64,000 nt of DNA from Pseudomonadota bacterium (GCA_023404705.1 JAEYAU010000186.1:1-64000), one strand, 5' to 3'; numbered from the stretch's first letter, positions 1 to 8,702 are shown. The notes: generated by a model not told the origin, from the sequence alone. Numbers and translations: made by a program.

Positions 1-57
1 CGACGCGATCGACGTCGGTGCATCACCGAGATGCGCCTCGGCGCGCCTTAGCGCACC

Positions 58-561
58 CTAGGAGCCGGCGTATTTCGCGAACGCCACACACACGCGCGCG
101 TAGATCGCGCGCTTGAACGGCACGACCAGCTCGGGCAATCGCATCAGCGGCGCCCAGCGCCAGACGTCGAACTCGGGCTCCTCGCCATTGCGGACGCCTG
201 TCACGTCTATTTCGTGGTCCCGCCCCGTAAAACGCAGCGCGAACCACTTCTGCCGCTGGCCGCGAAATTTCGCCAAGCGATGCGGCGGGCCGTCGTAAGG
301 CGGAAACTCGTAAGTGAGCCAGTCGGTCTCGCCGAGGTAGTCCGCGCTGGTGACGCCGGTCTCCTCGAACAGCTCGCGCCGCGCGGCCGGCAGCGGCTCT
401 TCGTTCGCATCGATGCCGCCTTGCGGCATCTGCCATTCGCAGCCCGGCAATATGATCTCGGGACCATCGTCGCGCAGGCGGCGCGCGATCAGCACCAGGC
501 CTTGCCGATTGAACAAGGTGATGCCGACATTCGGGCGATAGGGACGCGCGTCTTCCGTCAT
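58..561 (-). CDS. Nudix hydrolase, RppH-like paralogue A
   Basis: A 167-residue Nudix hydrolase of the RppH type (RNA 5' pyrophosphohydrolase, which removes pyrophosphate from 5'-triphosphorylated mRNA). The full Nudix box G-x5-E-x7-REL-x-EE-x-G-V is visible, starting GGIDANE and ending FEETGV. The flanking RppH signatures YRPNVGI near the N-terminus, WQMPQGG, and FKRAIYARV near the C-terminus are also present. Its ATG overlaps the TGA of the upstream Nudix gene by four bases (ATGA), so the two are probably translationally coupled. Two RppH-like genes in tandem suggest duplication. Which copy does RNA decapping is not decided by sequence, and the partner looks more like the standard rhizobial RppH. 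Confidence 0.85.
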   Translation of the reverse strand: MTEDARPYRPNVGITLFNRQGLVLIARRLRDDGPEIILPGCEWQMPQGGIDANEEPLPAARRELFEETGVTSADYLGETDWLTYEFPPYDGPPHRLAKFRGQRQKWFALRFTGRDHEIDVTGVRNGEEPEFDVWRWAPLMRLPELVVPFKRAIYARVCVAFAKYAGS

Positions 562-1058
562 TTCGTCAGATGCGCGAAGGCCGCGACCACGTCCTCATAG
601 ACCTTGCGCTTGAACGGGATGATGAGCTCGGACAGCTTGCTCGCCTGCTCCCAGCGCCAGTCCATGAACTCGGGCTTGTGGCCGCCGGCCGGGTGCGCGA
701 TGTCGATCTCCGACGGGTCGCCCGTGAAGCGCACCGCGTACCACTTCTGCGTCTGGCCGCGATACTTGCCCTTCCAGGCCTGACCCGCGATCACGGGCGG
801 CAGGTCGTAGGAGAGCCACTGCGGGATCTCGGCGAGCTTCTCGACCGAGCGGATATTGGTCTCCTCGTGCAGCTCACGCAGCGCGGCCGGCCACGGGTCC
901 TCGCCCTTGTCGATGCCGCCTTGCGGCATCTGCCAGGAATGCGTCGCGTCCACATGCTCGGGCCCTTCGATGCGGCGGCCGACGAAGACGAGGCCGTCAC
1001 GGTTGATCACCATGAGGCCGACGCACGGGCGATAGGGCAGGTCTTCGTGCCTGGTCAT
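558..1058 (-). CDS. rppH: RNA pyrophosphohydrolase RppH (paralogue B)
   Basis: A 166-residue Nudix protein, first of a two-gene unit with paralogue A. RppH hallmarks are YRPCVGLMV, SWQMPQGGIDKGE, QTQKWYAVRF and IIPFKRKVYEDVV. The Nudix box reads GGIDKGE...RELHEETNI, so the canonical Gly of EExGU is Asn. From memory EETN is common in rhizobial RppH, so I do not read it as inactivation. The predicted role is 5'-pyrophosphate removal from mRNA to start decay. Start is the ATG at 1058, giving the usual family length. Confidence 0.87.
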   Translation of the reverse strand: MTRHEDLPYRPCVGLMVINRDGLVFVGRRIEGPEHVDATHSWQMPQGGIDKGEDPWPAALRELHEETNIRSVEKLAEIPQWLSYDLPPVIAGQAWKGKYRGQTQKWYAVRFTGDPSEIDIAHPAGGHKPEFMDWRWEQASKLSELIIPFKRKVYEDVVAAFAHLTK

Positions 1059-1146
1059 GCGGGCCGTGATGCCCGCTTTCGCCCGTCATATCAACTGGCA
1101 GGCCGGCAATTCAGGCTTGCGGATCGCGCCGCGAGGGTCGCGCTTG

Positions 1147-2358
1147 TCAGCTCGACGATTTCGGCTTGTTGGCGAGCGCGCTGATGGGCACCAGAAGGAT
1201 GCCGCGCTGCTCGGCGGCCTTCGTCCATTGCGAGATGCGATCGATGGTGATCGGCAGCGCGCCCGCGATGCCGACCGCCGAGCCGCGCTGGCGCGCGAGC
1301 TGCTCGAGGCGGGCGAGGGCGCGATCGATGTCGGCTTGCGATGGCACCGCGTCGATAACGACGTCAGCCTTCGCGAAGGCGACGTTGTTGGCGCCTGCGA
1401 TCTGGCTCGCCTGGCTGCGCGGCGACGAGCCGTCGTCGAAATAGATCAGTCCGCGCCGCGCGGCCTCGCGCACGATCGGCGTGATCGCGGCCTCGGTCGC
1501 CGTGAAGCGCGCGCCCATGTAGTTGACGAGACCGACATAGCCCTGGAAGCGGCTCATGAACCAGTGCAGGCGGTCGATGTTCTGCTCGGTGTCGAGGCCG
1601 ATCAGCAGCGTCTGCGGGCCGGGGTCGCTGTCCGGATAGTCGAAGGGCTCCATCGGCACTTGCAGGAGCACATCGTGGCCCTCGCCGCGGGCGCGCGAGA
1701 CCCAGCGCTGCAGGTCGGTGCCGTAGGGCGCGAACGCGAAGGTCACGGGGCCGGGCAGCTTGGCGAGCGCTTCCGACGTCGTGTTGGCGCCGATGCCGAG
1801 GCCGCTCACGATGAGCGCGACGCGCGGGGCGTTGGGCTTGGCGTCAGACTTCACGGGATGCGCATAGATCTCGGACGGGCGCGCCCCGTCGGGACTGATC
1901 TTCGGGATCGTGCCGTGGCGCGACATCTCCAGCGTCTTCTGATCGATGCTGGTTGCGGCGGGCGCATTGGCGTTGCCGCGCGGCTCGTTCTGATTGACCT
2001 TGACCTCCTGGCGCTTGCCCGTGAGGCCGTCGATGATGGTCACGGTCTTGCCGTCGCCGGGCGTCGCGGCCGGCGTCTCGACGGGCATCGGCGACGCGGA
2101 CGGATTCGGATTGGGCTTGGCGGCTTCCGGCGCGGGCGGTGTGTCGGCGGGCTTGGGCGGCAGGGACGCGCGCGAATTGGCTGCGACGATCACCATCGGC
2201 TCGCCACCGAACGGGTCGTCCACCAGCACGGCCCAGCCGACGAAGACGCCGACGCAAAGCAGCAACAGCAGCGCGACCAGGTGCCTGATCGGCACCTTCA
2301 CCCGCTTCTTCTTGGGCGCACGCCGAGCGAGCGGCGCATCCAGATCATCGGTCGCCAC
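1147..2358 (-). CDS. Divergent polysaccharide deacetylase family protein
   Basis: A 403-residue protein. Residues 1-24 are basic (KKKRVKV), followed by one transmembrane helix (about 27-46). A low-complexity Pro/Ala-rich stretch (about 65-160) precedes a globular domain (about 170-400) of the divergent polysaccharide deacetylase family (PF04748 type). Typical segments are ALIVSGLGI, VTFAFAPYG, LLQVPMEPFDYP, NYMGARF and LIYFDDGSS. It is probably anchored in the inner membrane with the domain in the periplasm. The family often sits next to envC and ctpA, as here, suggesting a cell-envelope role. The substrate is unknown. A hairpin separates it from ctpA, so it probably has its own promoter; a near-consensus CtrA box (TTAA-N7-TTGAC) lies at 2404-2419. 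Confidence 0.8.
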   Translation of the reverse strand: MATDDLDAPLARRAPKKKRVKVPIRHLVALLLLLCVGVFVGWAVLVDDPFGGEPMVIVAANSRASLPPKPADTPPAPEAAKPNPNPSASPMPVETPAATPGDGKTVTIIDGLTGKRQEVKVNQNEPRGNANAPAATSIDQKTLEMSRHGTIPKISPDGARPSEIYAHPVKSDAKPNAPRVALIVSGLGIGANTTSEALAKLPGPVTFAFAPYGTDLQRWVSRARGEGHDVLLQVPMEPFDYPDSDPGPQTLLIGLDTEQNIDRLHWFMSRFQGYVGLVNYMGARFTATEAAITPIVREAARRGLIYFDDGSSPRSQASQIAGANNVAFAKADVVIDAVPSQADIDRALARLEQLARQRGSAVGIAGALPITIDRISQWTKAAEQRGILLVPISALANKPKSSS

Positions 2359-2454
2359 GGAAGCCTCTGTGGTGCATCGTCCGGCGAGGCTAGCAGCGAG
2401 CCCTTAACCGATCGTTGACCATAACGGGCGCATTGGCGGGATCCGCCCGGAGCC

Positions 2455-2489
2455 CCCAAAAGCTTCGGGGCGGCCAATGGGCCGCCCCG
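2455..2489 (-). terminator. Rho-independent terminator after ctpA
   Basis: A perfect 9-bp inverted repeat (GGGGCGGCC/GGCCGCCCC, loop AATG on the plus strand, 2467-2488) lies 29 bases past the ctpA stop. On the minus strand it is followed by a short T-run (GCTTTTGG). This fits a terminator closing the envC-ctpA unit. Confidence 0.7.
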
Positions 2490-2517
2490 CGCAATCTCTG
2501 GGGATCCGCGTCCCGGC

Positions 2518-3849
2518 TTACTGCGGGGCGGCCGCGGCCCGCGGGCTCGGCGGGAAGGCCGTGTTCTGCTTCGTGCCGCGCAGCAGCTCGAGCGCATAGG
2601 CCAGCGCCTTGTCGTCCTTCTGGTCCGGCGGGATGTAGGACTGCGAGCCCTTCTGCTCGTCGCCGTCGGCCTTGAGGTGGCCGCGCAGCGAGGACTCGCC
2701 CTTGGACTCGGCGCGCGCCTTCATCTCCTCGGGGACGTCCTGCAGGACCTCGATGTCCGGCACGATGCCCTTGGCCTGGATCGACTTGCCCGACGGCGTG
2801 TAGTAGCGCGCCGTGGTGAGCCGCAGCGCGCCATTGCCGGCGCCGAGCGGGATGATGGTCTGGACCGAGCCCTTGCCGAAGGAGCGGGTGCCGAGGACGG
2901 TGGCGCGGCGGTGATCCTGCAGCGCGCCCGCGACGATCTCGGACGCCGAGGCGGAGCCGCCATTGATCAGCACGATGATCGGCTTGGTGGCCGTGAGGTC
3001 GCCGGCGCGCGCGTTGAAGCGCTGCGTCTCCTCGGCATTGCGGCCGCGGGTCGAGACGATCTCGCCGCGCTCCAGGAAGGCATCGGACACCGAGATCGCC
3101 TGATCGAGCAGGCCGCCCGGATTGTTGCGCAGGTCGATGATGTAGCCGCGCAGCTTGTCCTTGTTGACCTTCTGCAGGATGTCGGTGATCGCCTTCTTCA
3201 CGCCTTCGGTGGTCTGCTCGTTGAACTGCGTGATGCGGATGTAGCCCACATCGTCGCCCTCGGTGCGCGAGCGGACCGAGCGCACGCGGATGATGTCGCG
3301 CGTGATCGTCACCTCGACGGGCTTGTCCTGGCCCTTGCGCATGATCTTGAGGCGGATCTTGGTGTTCACCGGGCCGCGCATCTTCTCGACCGCCTGGTTC
3401 AGGGTCAGACCCTGCACCTGCTCGTCGTCGAGATGGGTGATGACGTCGTTCGCCATCACGCCCGCCTTGGCGGCCGGCGTGTCATCGATCGGCGCCACGA
3501 CCTTCACGAGGCCGTCCTCCATCGTGACCTCGATGCCGAGACCGCCGAACTCGCCGCGGGTCTGGATCTGCATGTCACGGAAGCTCTTGCCGTCCATGTA
3601 GCTGGAGTGCGGGTCGAGCCCGTTGAGCATGCCGTTGATGGCGTGCTCGACCAGCTTGGCGTCGTCCGGCTTCTCCACATAGTCGGCGCGCACCCGCTCG
3701 AACACGTCACCGAACAGGTTGAGCTGTCGGTAGGTGTCCGAGACGGCCGCTTTCGCGGTCGATCCGAGGAACATTCGCGGTTGGGTCGCGTAAAGCGTCA
3801 GTGCCGTACCGGCAGCCGCGCCGAGGAGAACCAGTGAAGTCTTGCGCAT
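2518..3849 (-). CDS. ctpA: S41 family carboxy-terminal processing protease
   Basis: A 443-residue secreted or periplasmic tail-specific protease (S41A). Domains in order: a hydrophobic signal/anchor (MRKTSLVLLGAAAGTALTL), a helical N-terminal region, a PDZ domain (about 80-165, GGLGIEVTMEDGLVKVVAP), and the S41 peptidase domain with the catalytic Ser in GGSASASEIVAGAL and the Lys in SFGKGSVQT. I chose ATG at 3849 because it gives a clean signal peptide and overlaps the envC stop by one base (TAATG), so the two are coupled. CtpA proteases process periplasmic or membrane proteins and often act with EnvC/NlpD-type factors on peptidoglycan hydrolases; that link here is inferred from the pairing. 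Confidence 0.93.
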   Translation of the reverse strand: MRKTSLVLLGAAAGTALTLYATQPRMFLGSTAKAAVSDTYRQLNLFGDVFERVRADYVEKPDDAKLVEHAINGMLNGLDPHSSYMDGKSFRDMQIQTRGEFGGLGIEVTMEDGLVKVVAPIDDTPAAKAGVMANDVITHLDDEQVQGLTLNQAVEKMRGPVNTKIRLKIMRKGQDKPVEVTITRDIIRVRSVRSRTEGDDVGYIRITQFNEQTTEGVKKAITDILQKVNKDKLRGYIIDLRNNPGGLLDQAISVSDAFLERGEIVSTRGRNAEETQRFNARAGDLTATKPIIVLINGGSASASEIVAGALQDHRRATVLGTRSFGKGSVQTIIPLGAGNGALRLTTARYYTPSGKSIQAKGIVPDIEVLQDVPEEMKARAESKGESSLRGHLKADGDEQKGSQSYIPPDQKDDKALAYALELLRGTKQNTAFPPSPRAAAAPQ

Positions 3850-5216
3850 TATCCGCGAACCTTCTCGCTGTCGTATGTGGCCCACCATGGGCTCGGATCG
3901 ACGGGGCTACCGTCCTTGCGGAACTCGACGTACAGAATCGGTTGGCTGGAGCCTGTCGCGACAGCGGCGGCCGTCTGCGGCCCGCCTCCCATCATCGCTA
4001 CGGGTTCACCCGTCAATACGAATTGACCCAGATCGACCGAGATTCGTTCCATCCCCGCCAACAACACATGATATCCGCCGCCGGCATTGAGGATCAAGAG
4101 TTGGCCGTAACTGCGGAACGGGCCCGCGTAGACGACCCAGCCGTCGCAGGGCGCCGTCACCTGGGCGCCGGGCCGTGAAGCGATGGAAAGGCCCTTCTCG
4201 TTGCCCCCGAGACCGTCAGAATCGCCGAATTGCCGCACCTTGATGCCGTTCACGGGCATCGGCAGGGCGCCTTTGGCTGACGCGAATGCAATTGCGGGGC
4301 TCAGCCGGCCGGGATCGTGCAGGGCTGCAAGCTTGGTTCCATTGGCGGGCTTTTCGCCCTCCGGACGGGGGCGCGGATTCTCGGTCCGGGCAGCGGCCGC
4401 GGCGCGGCTCGCGGGCGCGACCTGGCTCTCCATCCGGGCGATCAAATCCTTGAGATCGTTCGCCTGACGCGCCAGCCCGGCGGCCCGACTGCGCTCGGCC
4501 GCGATAGCCTTCTCGGCCTCAGCTTGTCGCTTCTGGCGCTCCTGAACGAGCAGCGTCATGCGGTTCTTCTCGTCCGAGAGTGCGGCGAGATCGCGGCCAA
4601 GCCCGTCCCGTTCCGCAGCTATTTCGTCGCGGACCTTCACGAGCTCGGCAAGGTCGGCAGCGAGCGCCTCGGCCTCGTTGCGCATCTCGGGGAGCACAGC
4701 GCCGAGCAGGATCGCGGTACGCACGGACTGCAGGGCGTCCTCGGGGCTCACCATCAGCGCGGGCGGCGGGCGGCGCCCCATGCGCTGGAGTGCGGCGAGC
4801 ACCTCGACGATCGCACCGCGGCGGCGCGCGAGCGAACCGCGCACCGACTCCGCGTTGCTTTCGAGCGTCGCGAGCCGGGTCTCGGTTGCCGAGATGCGAC
4901 CTTCGACCGTGCGTAGCCGCGTCGCTGTGTCGATCAGGGTCTGATTGAGTTTGCGGCGATCCTCGCCGATCGCGTCGAGCTCGGCGCGCAGCTTCGCTTC
5001 CGTATCGATGGAGCGCTGGTGCTCGATATAGACCGACTCGAGCTCCTTGCGCGGCTCGACCTTGGCGGCCGGCGCCGTGGCGGGCGTCGCGGTCGCGGTC
5101 GGTATCTCGGGTTGCTGCGCAAAAGCCCCCGCTCCGAGCCAGAGCGGCATGGCGGCGCCGATGGCTGCGGCGCGCAGGCCGCGCCAGTCCGTCAAAGCGT
5201 CGAGGAACAGGGCCAT
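3849..5216 (-). CDS. envC: EnvC-type murein hydrolase activator (degenerate M23)
   Basis: A 455-residue periplasmic protein. An N-terminal signal (cleavage likely near GAFAQQ) is followed by a long coiled coil (about 40-255, many E/R/L heptads), a Pro/Ala linker, and a C-terminal LytM/M23 domain (about 330-450: VTAPCDGWVVYAGPFRSYG, GGYHVLLAGM). Active M23 enzymes carry HxH and HxxxD zinc ligands. Here the second His of YHxxxxH is Gly, so the domain is probably non-catalytic and activates amidases, as in EnvC. I chose ATG at 5216 over 5261 because a consensus CtrA box (5243-5258) overlaps the longer start. Cell-division role inferred from family and CtrA site. Confidence 0.88.
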   Translation of the reverse strand: MALFLDALTDWRGLRAAAIGAAMPLWLGAGAFAQQPEIPTATATPATAPAAKVEPRKELESVYIEHQRSIDTEAKLRAELDAIGEDRRKLNQTLIDTATRLRTVEGRISATETRLATLESNAESVRGSLARRRGAIVEVLAALQRMGRRPPPALMVSPEDALQSVRTAILLGAVLPEMRNEAEALAADLAELVKVRDEIAAERDGLGRDLAALSDEKNRMTLLVQERQKRQAEAEKAIAAERSRAAGLARQANDLKDLIARMESQVAPASRAAAAARTENPRPRPEGEKPANGTKLAALHDPGRLSPAIAFASAKGALPMPVNGIKVRQFGDSDGLGGNEKGLSIASRPGAQVTAPCDGWVVYAGPFRSYGQLLILNAGGGYHVLLAGMERISVDLGQFVLTGEPVAMMGGGPQTAAAVATGSSQPILYVEFRKDGSPVDPSPWWATYDSEKVRG

Positions 5217-5242
5217 GAAGCCGAGATTAGGCACGGAGTTCG

Positions 5243-5258
5243 TTAAACGTGAATTAAC
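5243..5258 (-). promoter_or_regulatory. CtrA box upstream of envC
   Basis: A perfect match to the alphaproteobacterial CtrA consensus TTAA-N7-TTAAC sits 27 bases upstream of the chosen envC start. It suggests cell-cycle control of the envC-ctpA pair. Confidence 0.65.
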
Positions 5259-5350
5259 CATTCGGGACCGGCCGCGCCATCGGGGGAAGCCGCGATAGGG
5301 TCTCTACGCCTTTGCGCATGTTTCGTGTTCCGGCTTCGCGCGGAGATACG

Positions 5351-5833
5351 CTATTCGCGGTGATAGGGATGGCCGGAGAGAATCGTGACCGCGCGATAGA
5401 TCTGCTCCAGCAGCATCACGCGCACGAGCTGGTGCGGCCAGGTCGCGCCACCGAAGGCGAGGCGGAGCTCGGCGCGGTCGCGCAGGTTTCCCGCAATACC
5501 ATCGGGGCCGCCGATCACGAAGACGACCGCCTCGCGGCCGTTGTCGCGCCAGCGGCGCAGCACGTCGGTGAGGGAAGAGCTGTTGAGGCTCTCGCCGCGC
5601 TCGTCGAGCACCACGACGGTGGCGCCATCCGGGATCACGCTGGCGATGGCGATGGATTCTTCGGTCATGCGCCGCGCGGCATCGCGCGCGGGACTCTCAT
5701 TGATCTCGACCAGATCAACGGCGCGAATTCCGACGCTACGCCCCGCCTTGAGGGCGCGCTCGTGGTAGCGCGCGACGAGGTCGCGCTCGGGTCCCCGTTT
5801 CAACCGGCCGACGGCCGCGATGGTCAGCCGCAT
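5351..5833 (-). CDS. rlmH: 23S rRNA (pseudouridine1915-N3)-methyltransferase
   Basis: A 160-residue SPOUT-class methyltransferase that uses S-adenosylmethionine to methylate pseudouridine 1915 in helix 69 of 23S rRNA. Signatures: MRLTIAAVGRLK at the start, VVLDERGESLNSS, FVIGGPDGI (SAM-binding knot) and the C-terminal HQLVRVMLLEQIYRA. Length is normal for the family. It lies 68 bases after rsfS in the conserved nadD-rsfS-rlmH order. Confidence 0.95.
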   Translation of the reverse strand: MRLTIAAVGRLKRGPERDLVARYHERALKAGRSVGIRAVDLVEINESPARDAARRMTEESIAIASVIPDGATVVVLDERGESLNSSSLTDVLRRWRDNGREAVVFVIGGPDGIAGNLRDRAELRLAFGGATWPHQLVRVMLLEQIYRAVTILSGHPYHRE

Positions 5834-5901
5834 GCCGGCGTTCCGCTTACGGGCGAGGGCGCATGCTTCGTCCGGCGAACCGGTTCCGCCGGACCATGCG
5901 C

Positions 5902-6366
5902 TCAGCTACTGCGGCGCGCCGCGCCCGGAGCCCACATCTTCTCGATGTTGTAGAAGGTGCGAACTTCCGGCCGGAAAACGTGCACGATCACGTCGCCCGC
6001 ATCGATCAGGACCCAGTCGGCCTGACGCATGCCTTCGACCCGGAGATTGGGCACGCCGCCCTTGTCCAGATCCTTGAGCACGCGATCCGCGATCGCGGCC
6101 ACATGGCGCTGCGACCTGCCGGAGGTCACAACCATGGAGTCGGCGAGCGTGGATTTGCCGATGAGATCGATTGAGACTGTGTCCTCGGCCTTCGCGTCAT
6201 CGAGAGAGGCGAGGACAAGACGAAGCGTCTCCGCTGCGTCGGGACGCACCTTGGAGACCGGTTCGGGAGCTTTACGAGCCGCCCGAGTAAACGACAATGT
6301 GGACAGTGGGGTCTTTCCTTCCTCTGGAATCACCCCGGACCCGTGTCCGGGGCCTGCACCTAGCAT
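5902..6366 (-). CDS. rsfS: Ribosomal silencing factor RsfS
   Basis: A 154-residue RsfS/Iojap protein. It binds ribosomal protein L14 and blocks subunit joining when nutrients are scarce. Core motifs: AEDTVSIDLIGKSTLADSMVV, SQRHVAAIADRV, EGMRQADWVLIDAGDVIVHVFRPEVRTFYNIEKMW. The first ~40 residues (Gly/Pro/Arg rich) are an unusual extension, but no later Met precedes the domain, so the ATG at 6366 is kept; a non-ATG start nearer the domain is possible. It follows nadD by 21 bases and is probably co-transcribed. Confidence 0.93.
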   Translation of the reverse strand: MLGAGPGHGSGVIPEEGKTPLSTLSFTRAARKAPEPVSKVRPDAAETLRLVLASLDDAKAEDTVSIDLIGKSTLADSMVVTSGRSQRHVAAIADRVLKDLDKGGVPNLRVEGMRQADWVLIDAGDVIVHVFRPEVRTFYNIEKMWAPGAARRSS

Positions 6367-6387
6367 ATGAGCGGTCCCTTAATGGAT

Positions 6388-7038
6388 TCAACCTCTTCGT
6401 GCTCCGATTCCGGTATTCCGCGCCTTTTTCGCGACCTCGGCACGCAAGGCCGTGGAGGAGAGCGGCAGCTTGAGGCCACGCAGGAAGACCCAGGCGGGAG
6501 GCCGGCGGCCGGGAAGGGTCGATGCGGCGGCCTCGGGGAGGCGCCAGCGCTCCAGCGTCGTGGCGGCGCGGCTGCCGAGCGCGTCGAGCCCGGTGCCGCC
6601 GCGATCGACCACCGCGATCGGCAGACGTGCCGCGATGGCGCGCCAAGCCTTCCAGCGGTGAAAGCTCGCGAGATTGTCGGCGCCGATCAGCCACACGAAG
6701 TGCACGTTCCCACACCGCCGTAACAGCCACGTGACGGTATCAATCGTGTAGCGCGTGCCGATCGCGGCCTCGACGCCCGTCACGTCGATGCGCGGATGGT
6801 TCGCGACCGCCCGTGCCGCCGCAATGCGTTCCTCGAGCGGTGGCAGCTCGCGCGTATCCTTGAGCGGATTGCCCGGCGTGACGAGCCACCAGACTCGGTC
6901 CAGCCCGAGGCGCTTCATCGCATAGAGGCTGACGGCGCGGTGCGCCGCATGCGCGGGATTGAAGGAGCCGCCGAGCAGGCCGATCTTCAGGCCGGCCGCA
7001 TGCGGCGGCAGCACGACGCGGTCGCCCGCAGGCGTCAT
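6388..7038 (-). CDS. nadD: Nicotinate-nucleotide adenylyltransferase
   Basis: A 216-residue nucleotidyltransferase that makes nicotinate adenine dinucleotide from nicotinate mononucleotide and ATP in NAD synthesis. The nucleotide-binding motif GLLGGSFNPAHAAHR replaces the common GGSFDPPHxGH, as in other rhizobia, and LSSTALR is the C-terminal ISSTxxR motif. Also visible: WWLVTPGNPLK and VWLIGADNLASFHRWK. The start MTPAGDR at 7038 lies 19 bases after the proA stop, so the genes look coupled; longer upstream reading runs into proA. Confidence 0.93.
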   Translation of the reverse strand: MTPAGDRVVLPPHAAGLKIGLLGGSFNPAHAAHRAVSLYAMKRLGLDRVWWLVTPGNPLKDTRELPPLEERIAAARAVANHPRIDVTGVEAAIGTRYTIDTVTWLLRRCGNVHFVWLIGADNLASFHRWKAWRAIAARLPIAVVDRGGTGLDALGSRAATTLERWRLPEAAASTLPGRRPPAWVFLRGLKLPLSSTALRAEVAKKARNTGIGARRG

Positions 7039-7057
7039 CGCGAGCAAAGCCTGTGGT

Positions 7058-8350
7058 TCAAGGCCGGATCTGCCCGCTGCCGCGCACGCGATACTTGAAG
7101 GTCGTGAGCTGCTCGACGCCGACAGGGCCGCGCGCGTGCAGGCGTCCGGTCGCGATGCCGATCTCGGCGCCGAAGCCGAACTCGCCGCCATCGGCGAACT
7201 GGGTCGAGGCGTTGTGCAGCACGATCGCGGAATCGACCTCGCTGAGGAAGCGTTCCGCCGCGCCCTGGTCGGCCGTGACGATCGCGTCGGTGTGGTGCGA
7301 GCCGTAGCGCTCGATATGCGCGATCGCGGCGTCGACGCCGTCGACGACGCGGACCGCGATGATGGCGTCAAGATATTCGGTCGCCCAGTCTTCTTCGCTG
7401 GCAGGCTTCACGCGCGCGTCGACCTTCTGCGTCTCGGCATCGCCGCGCACCTCGCAGCCGGCCTCGAGCAGCGCCGTCACCAGCGGGGCGAGCTGCGTCG
7501 CCGCCGCGGCGCGATCCACCAGCAGGGTCTCGGCCGCGCCGCAGACACCGGTGCGGCGGAGCTTGGCGTTGAGCACGATCGACTTGGCCATGGCGAGATC
7601 CGCCTTGGCGTCGACGTAGACGTGGCAGTTGCCGTCGAGATGGGCGAAGACCGGCACACGCGCCTCGCTCTGCACGCGCGCGACCAAGCCCTTGCCGCCG
7701 CGCGGCACGATCACGTCGATGGCACCGTCGAGGCCCTGCAGCATCAAGCCGACTGCCGTGCGGTCGCGCGTCGGCACCAGCGAGATCGCCTCCTCGGGCA
7801 GGCCGGCCGCGGCGAGACCGCGCGCGAGCGCCGCGTGGATTGCGCGAGTGGAGCGGAAGCTCTCGGAACCGCCGCGCAGGATCACGGCATTGCCGGCCTT
7901 GAGGCAGAGTGCACCGGCATCCGCAGTCACGTTCGGGCGGCTCTCGTAGATCACGCCGACGACGCCGAGCGGCACGCGCACGCGCTCGATGGTCATGCCG
8001 TTCGGCCGCGTCCAGCTTTCGCTCACGGCGCCGACCGGATCGGCGAGCGAGCGCACCACATCGATGCCGTCTGCCATGGCGGCGACGCGCTTGGCGTCGA
8101 GCGTAAGCCGATCGATGAAGGCGGCGGTAGCGCCCCCTGCCTTGGCCTCGGCCACGTCCTCGGCATTGGCCGCCAGGATCCCGGCGCTGGCGTCACGCAC
8201 GGCCTGTGCCATGGCGGCAAGCGCACGATCCTTCTGCGCGGCCGGCGTGAGCGCGATCGTCCGCGCGGCGGCCTTGGCGCGGCTGCCGAGCAAAGTCATG
8301 GTCGCGACAATGTCGCCCGTTCCGTCGATCGATTTGAGCGGAGCCGTCAT
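7058..8350 (-). CDS. proA: Gamma-glutamyl phosphate reductase
   Basis: A 430-residue aldehyde-dehydrogenase-fold enzyme that reduces gamma-glutamyl phosphate to glutamate-5-semialdehyde with NADPH, second step of proline synthesis. Motifs: VPLGVVGVIYESRPNVT, GNAVILRGGSES, VIVPRGGKGL, the catalytic Cys in RRTGVCGAAETLL, and EFGFGAEIGIATGRLHARGPVG near the C-terminus. Start MTAPLKS at 8350 was chosen because the domain begins right after it. It is first of the proA-nadD-rsfS-rlmH run; proB, its partner kinase, is 1.6 kb away, separated by four small plus-strand genes. Confidence 0.96.
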   Translation of the reverse strand: MTAPLKSIDGTGDIVATMTLLGSRAKAAARTIALTPAAQKDRALAAMAQAVRDASAGILAANAEDVAEAKAGGATAAFIDRLTLDAKRVAAMADGIDVVRSLADPVGAVSESWTRPNGMTIERVRVPLGVVGVIYESRPNVTADAGALCLKAGNAVILRGGSESFRSTRAIHAALARGLAAAGLPEEAISLVPTRDRTAVGLMLQGLDGAIDVIVPRGGKGLVARVQSEARVPVFAHLDGNCHVYVDAKADLAMAKSIVLNAKLRRTGVCGAAETLLVDRAAAATQLAPLVTALLEAGCEVRGDAETQKVDARVKPASEEDWATEYLDAIIAVRVVDGVDAAIAHIERYGSHHTDAIVTADQGAAERFLSEVDSAIVLHNASTQFADGGEFGFGAEIGIATGRLHARGPVGVEQLTTFKYRVRGSGQIRP

Positions 8351-8438
8351 GCTGGTTCCTTGTGCACTTCTCCTAGCACGTCGGGGGCGGTGCTGCGAAC
8401 CAGGCATGCTAGTCTGACGGCGATCCATGGAGGTCGAC

Positions 8439-8702
8439 ATGCCCCAGTTCAGACGGCCGCTCTACCAGCGCAACGACGGCGCCGACGAAGATCGCTGGCG
8501 CCTGGTGCTCGACACGGACACCCAACGCCTGTTCGTCGAGCACGAGATGAAGCGTGGCGACACCCGCGGGCCGGGCTACAGCCTCGCGACCGACGAGATG
8601 GACCTGGCGACGTTCCTCAGCGAGTCCGGGGAGGGACCGCATGCCCTGATCCGGCTCCTCGCCGGGCTGTTCGAGGAGCGCGCCGAAGCCGCGCGGCCCT
8701 GA
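8439..8702 (+). CDS. Small conserved protein of unknown function
   Basis: Unrecognised, 87 residues, divergent from proA. The GGAGG five bases before the ATG at 8439 decides the start over the ATG at 8427. The protein is acidic and soluble with no signal or membrane segment: RWRLVLDTDTQRLFVEHEM, then GPGYSLATDEMDLATFL and a C-terminal helix. The LVLDTDTQRLFVEHE pattern resembles small cytosolic proteins I have seen in rhizobia, but I can give no function. Confidence 0.7.
   Translation: MPQFRRPLYQRNDGADEDRWRLVLDTDTQRLFVEHEMKRGDTRGPGYSLATDEMDLATFLSESGEGPHALIRLLAGLFEERAEAARP

Noticed and set aside
23..436. Long open frame overlapping the first Nudix gene in another frame
   Set aside because: Arg/Ala-rich shadow translation of high-GC DNA; the Nudix frame has clear motifs.
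1057..2418. 453-codon plus-strand frame opposite the polysaccharide deacetylase-like gene
   Set aside because: Arg/Asp/Leu-rich antisense composition without motifs; the minus-strand gene has a recognisable domain.
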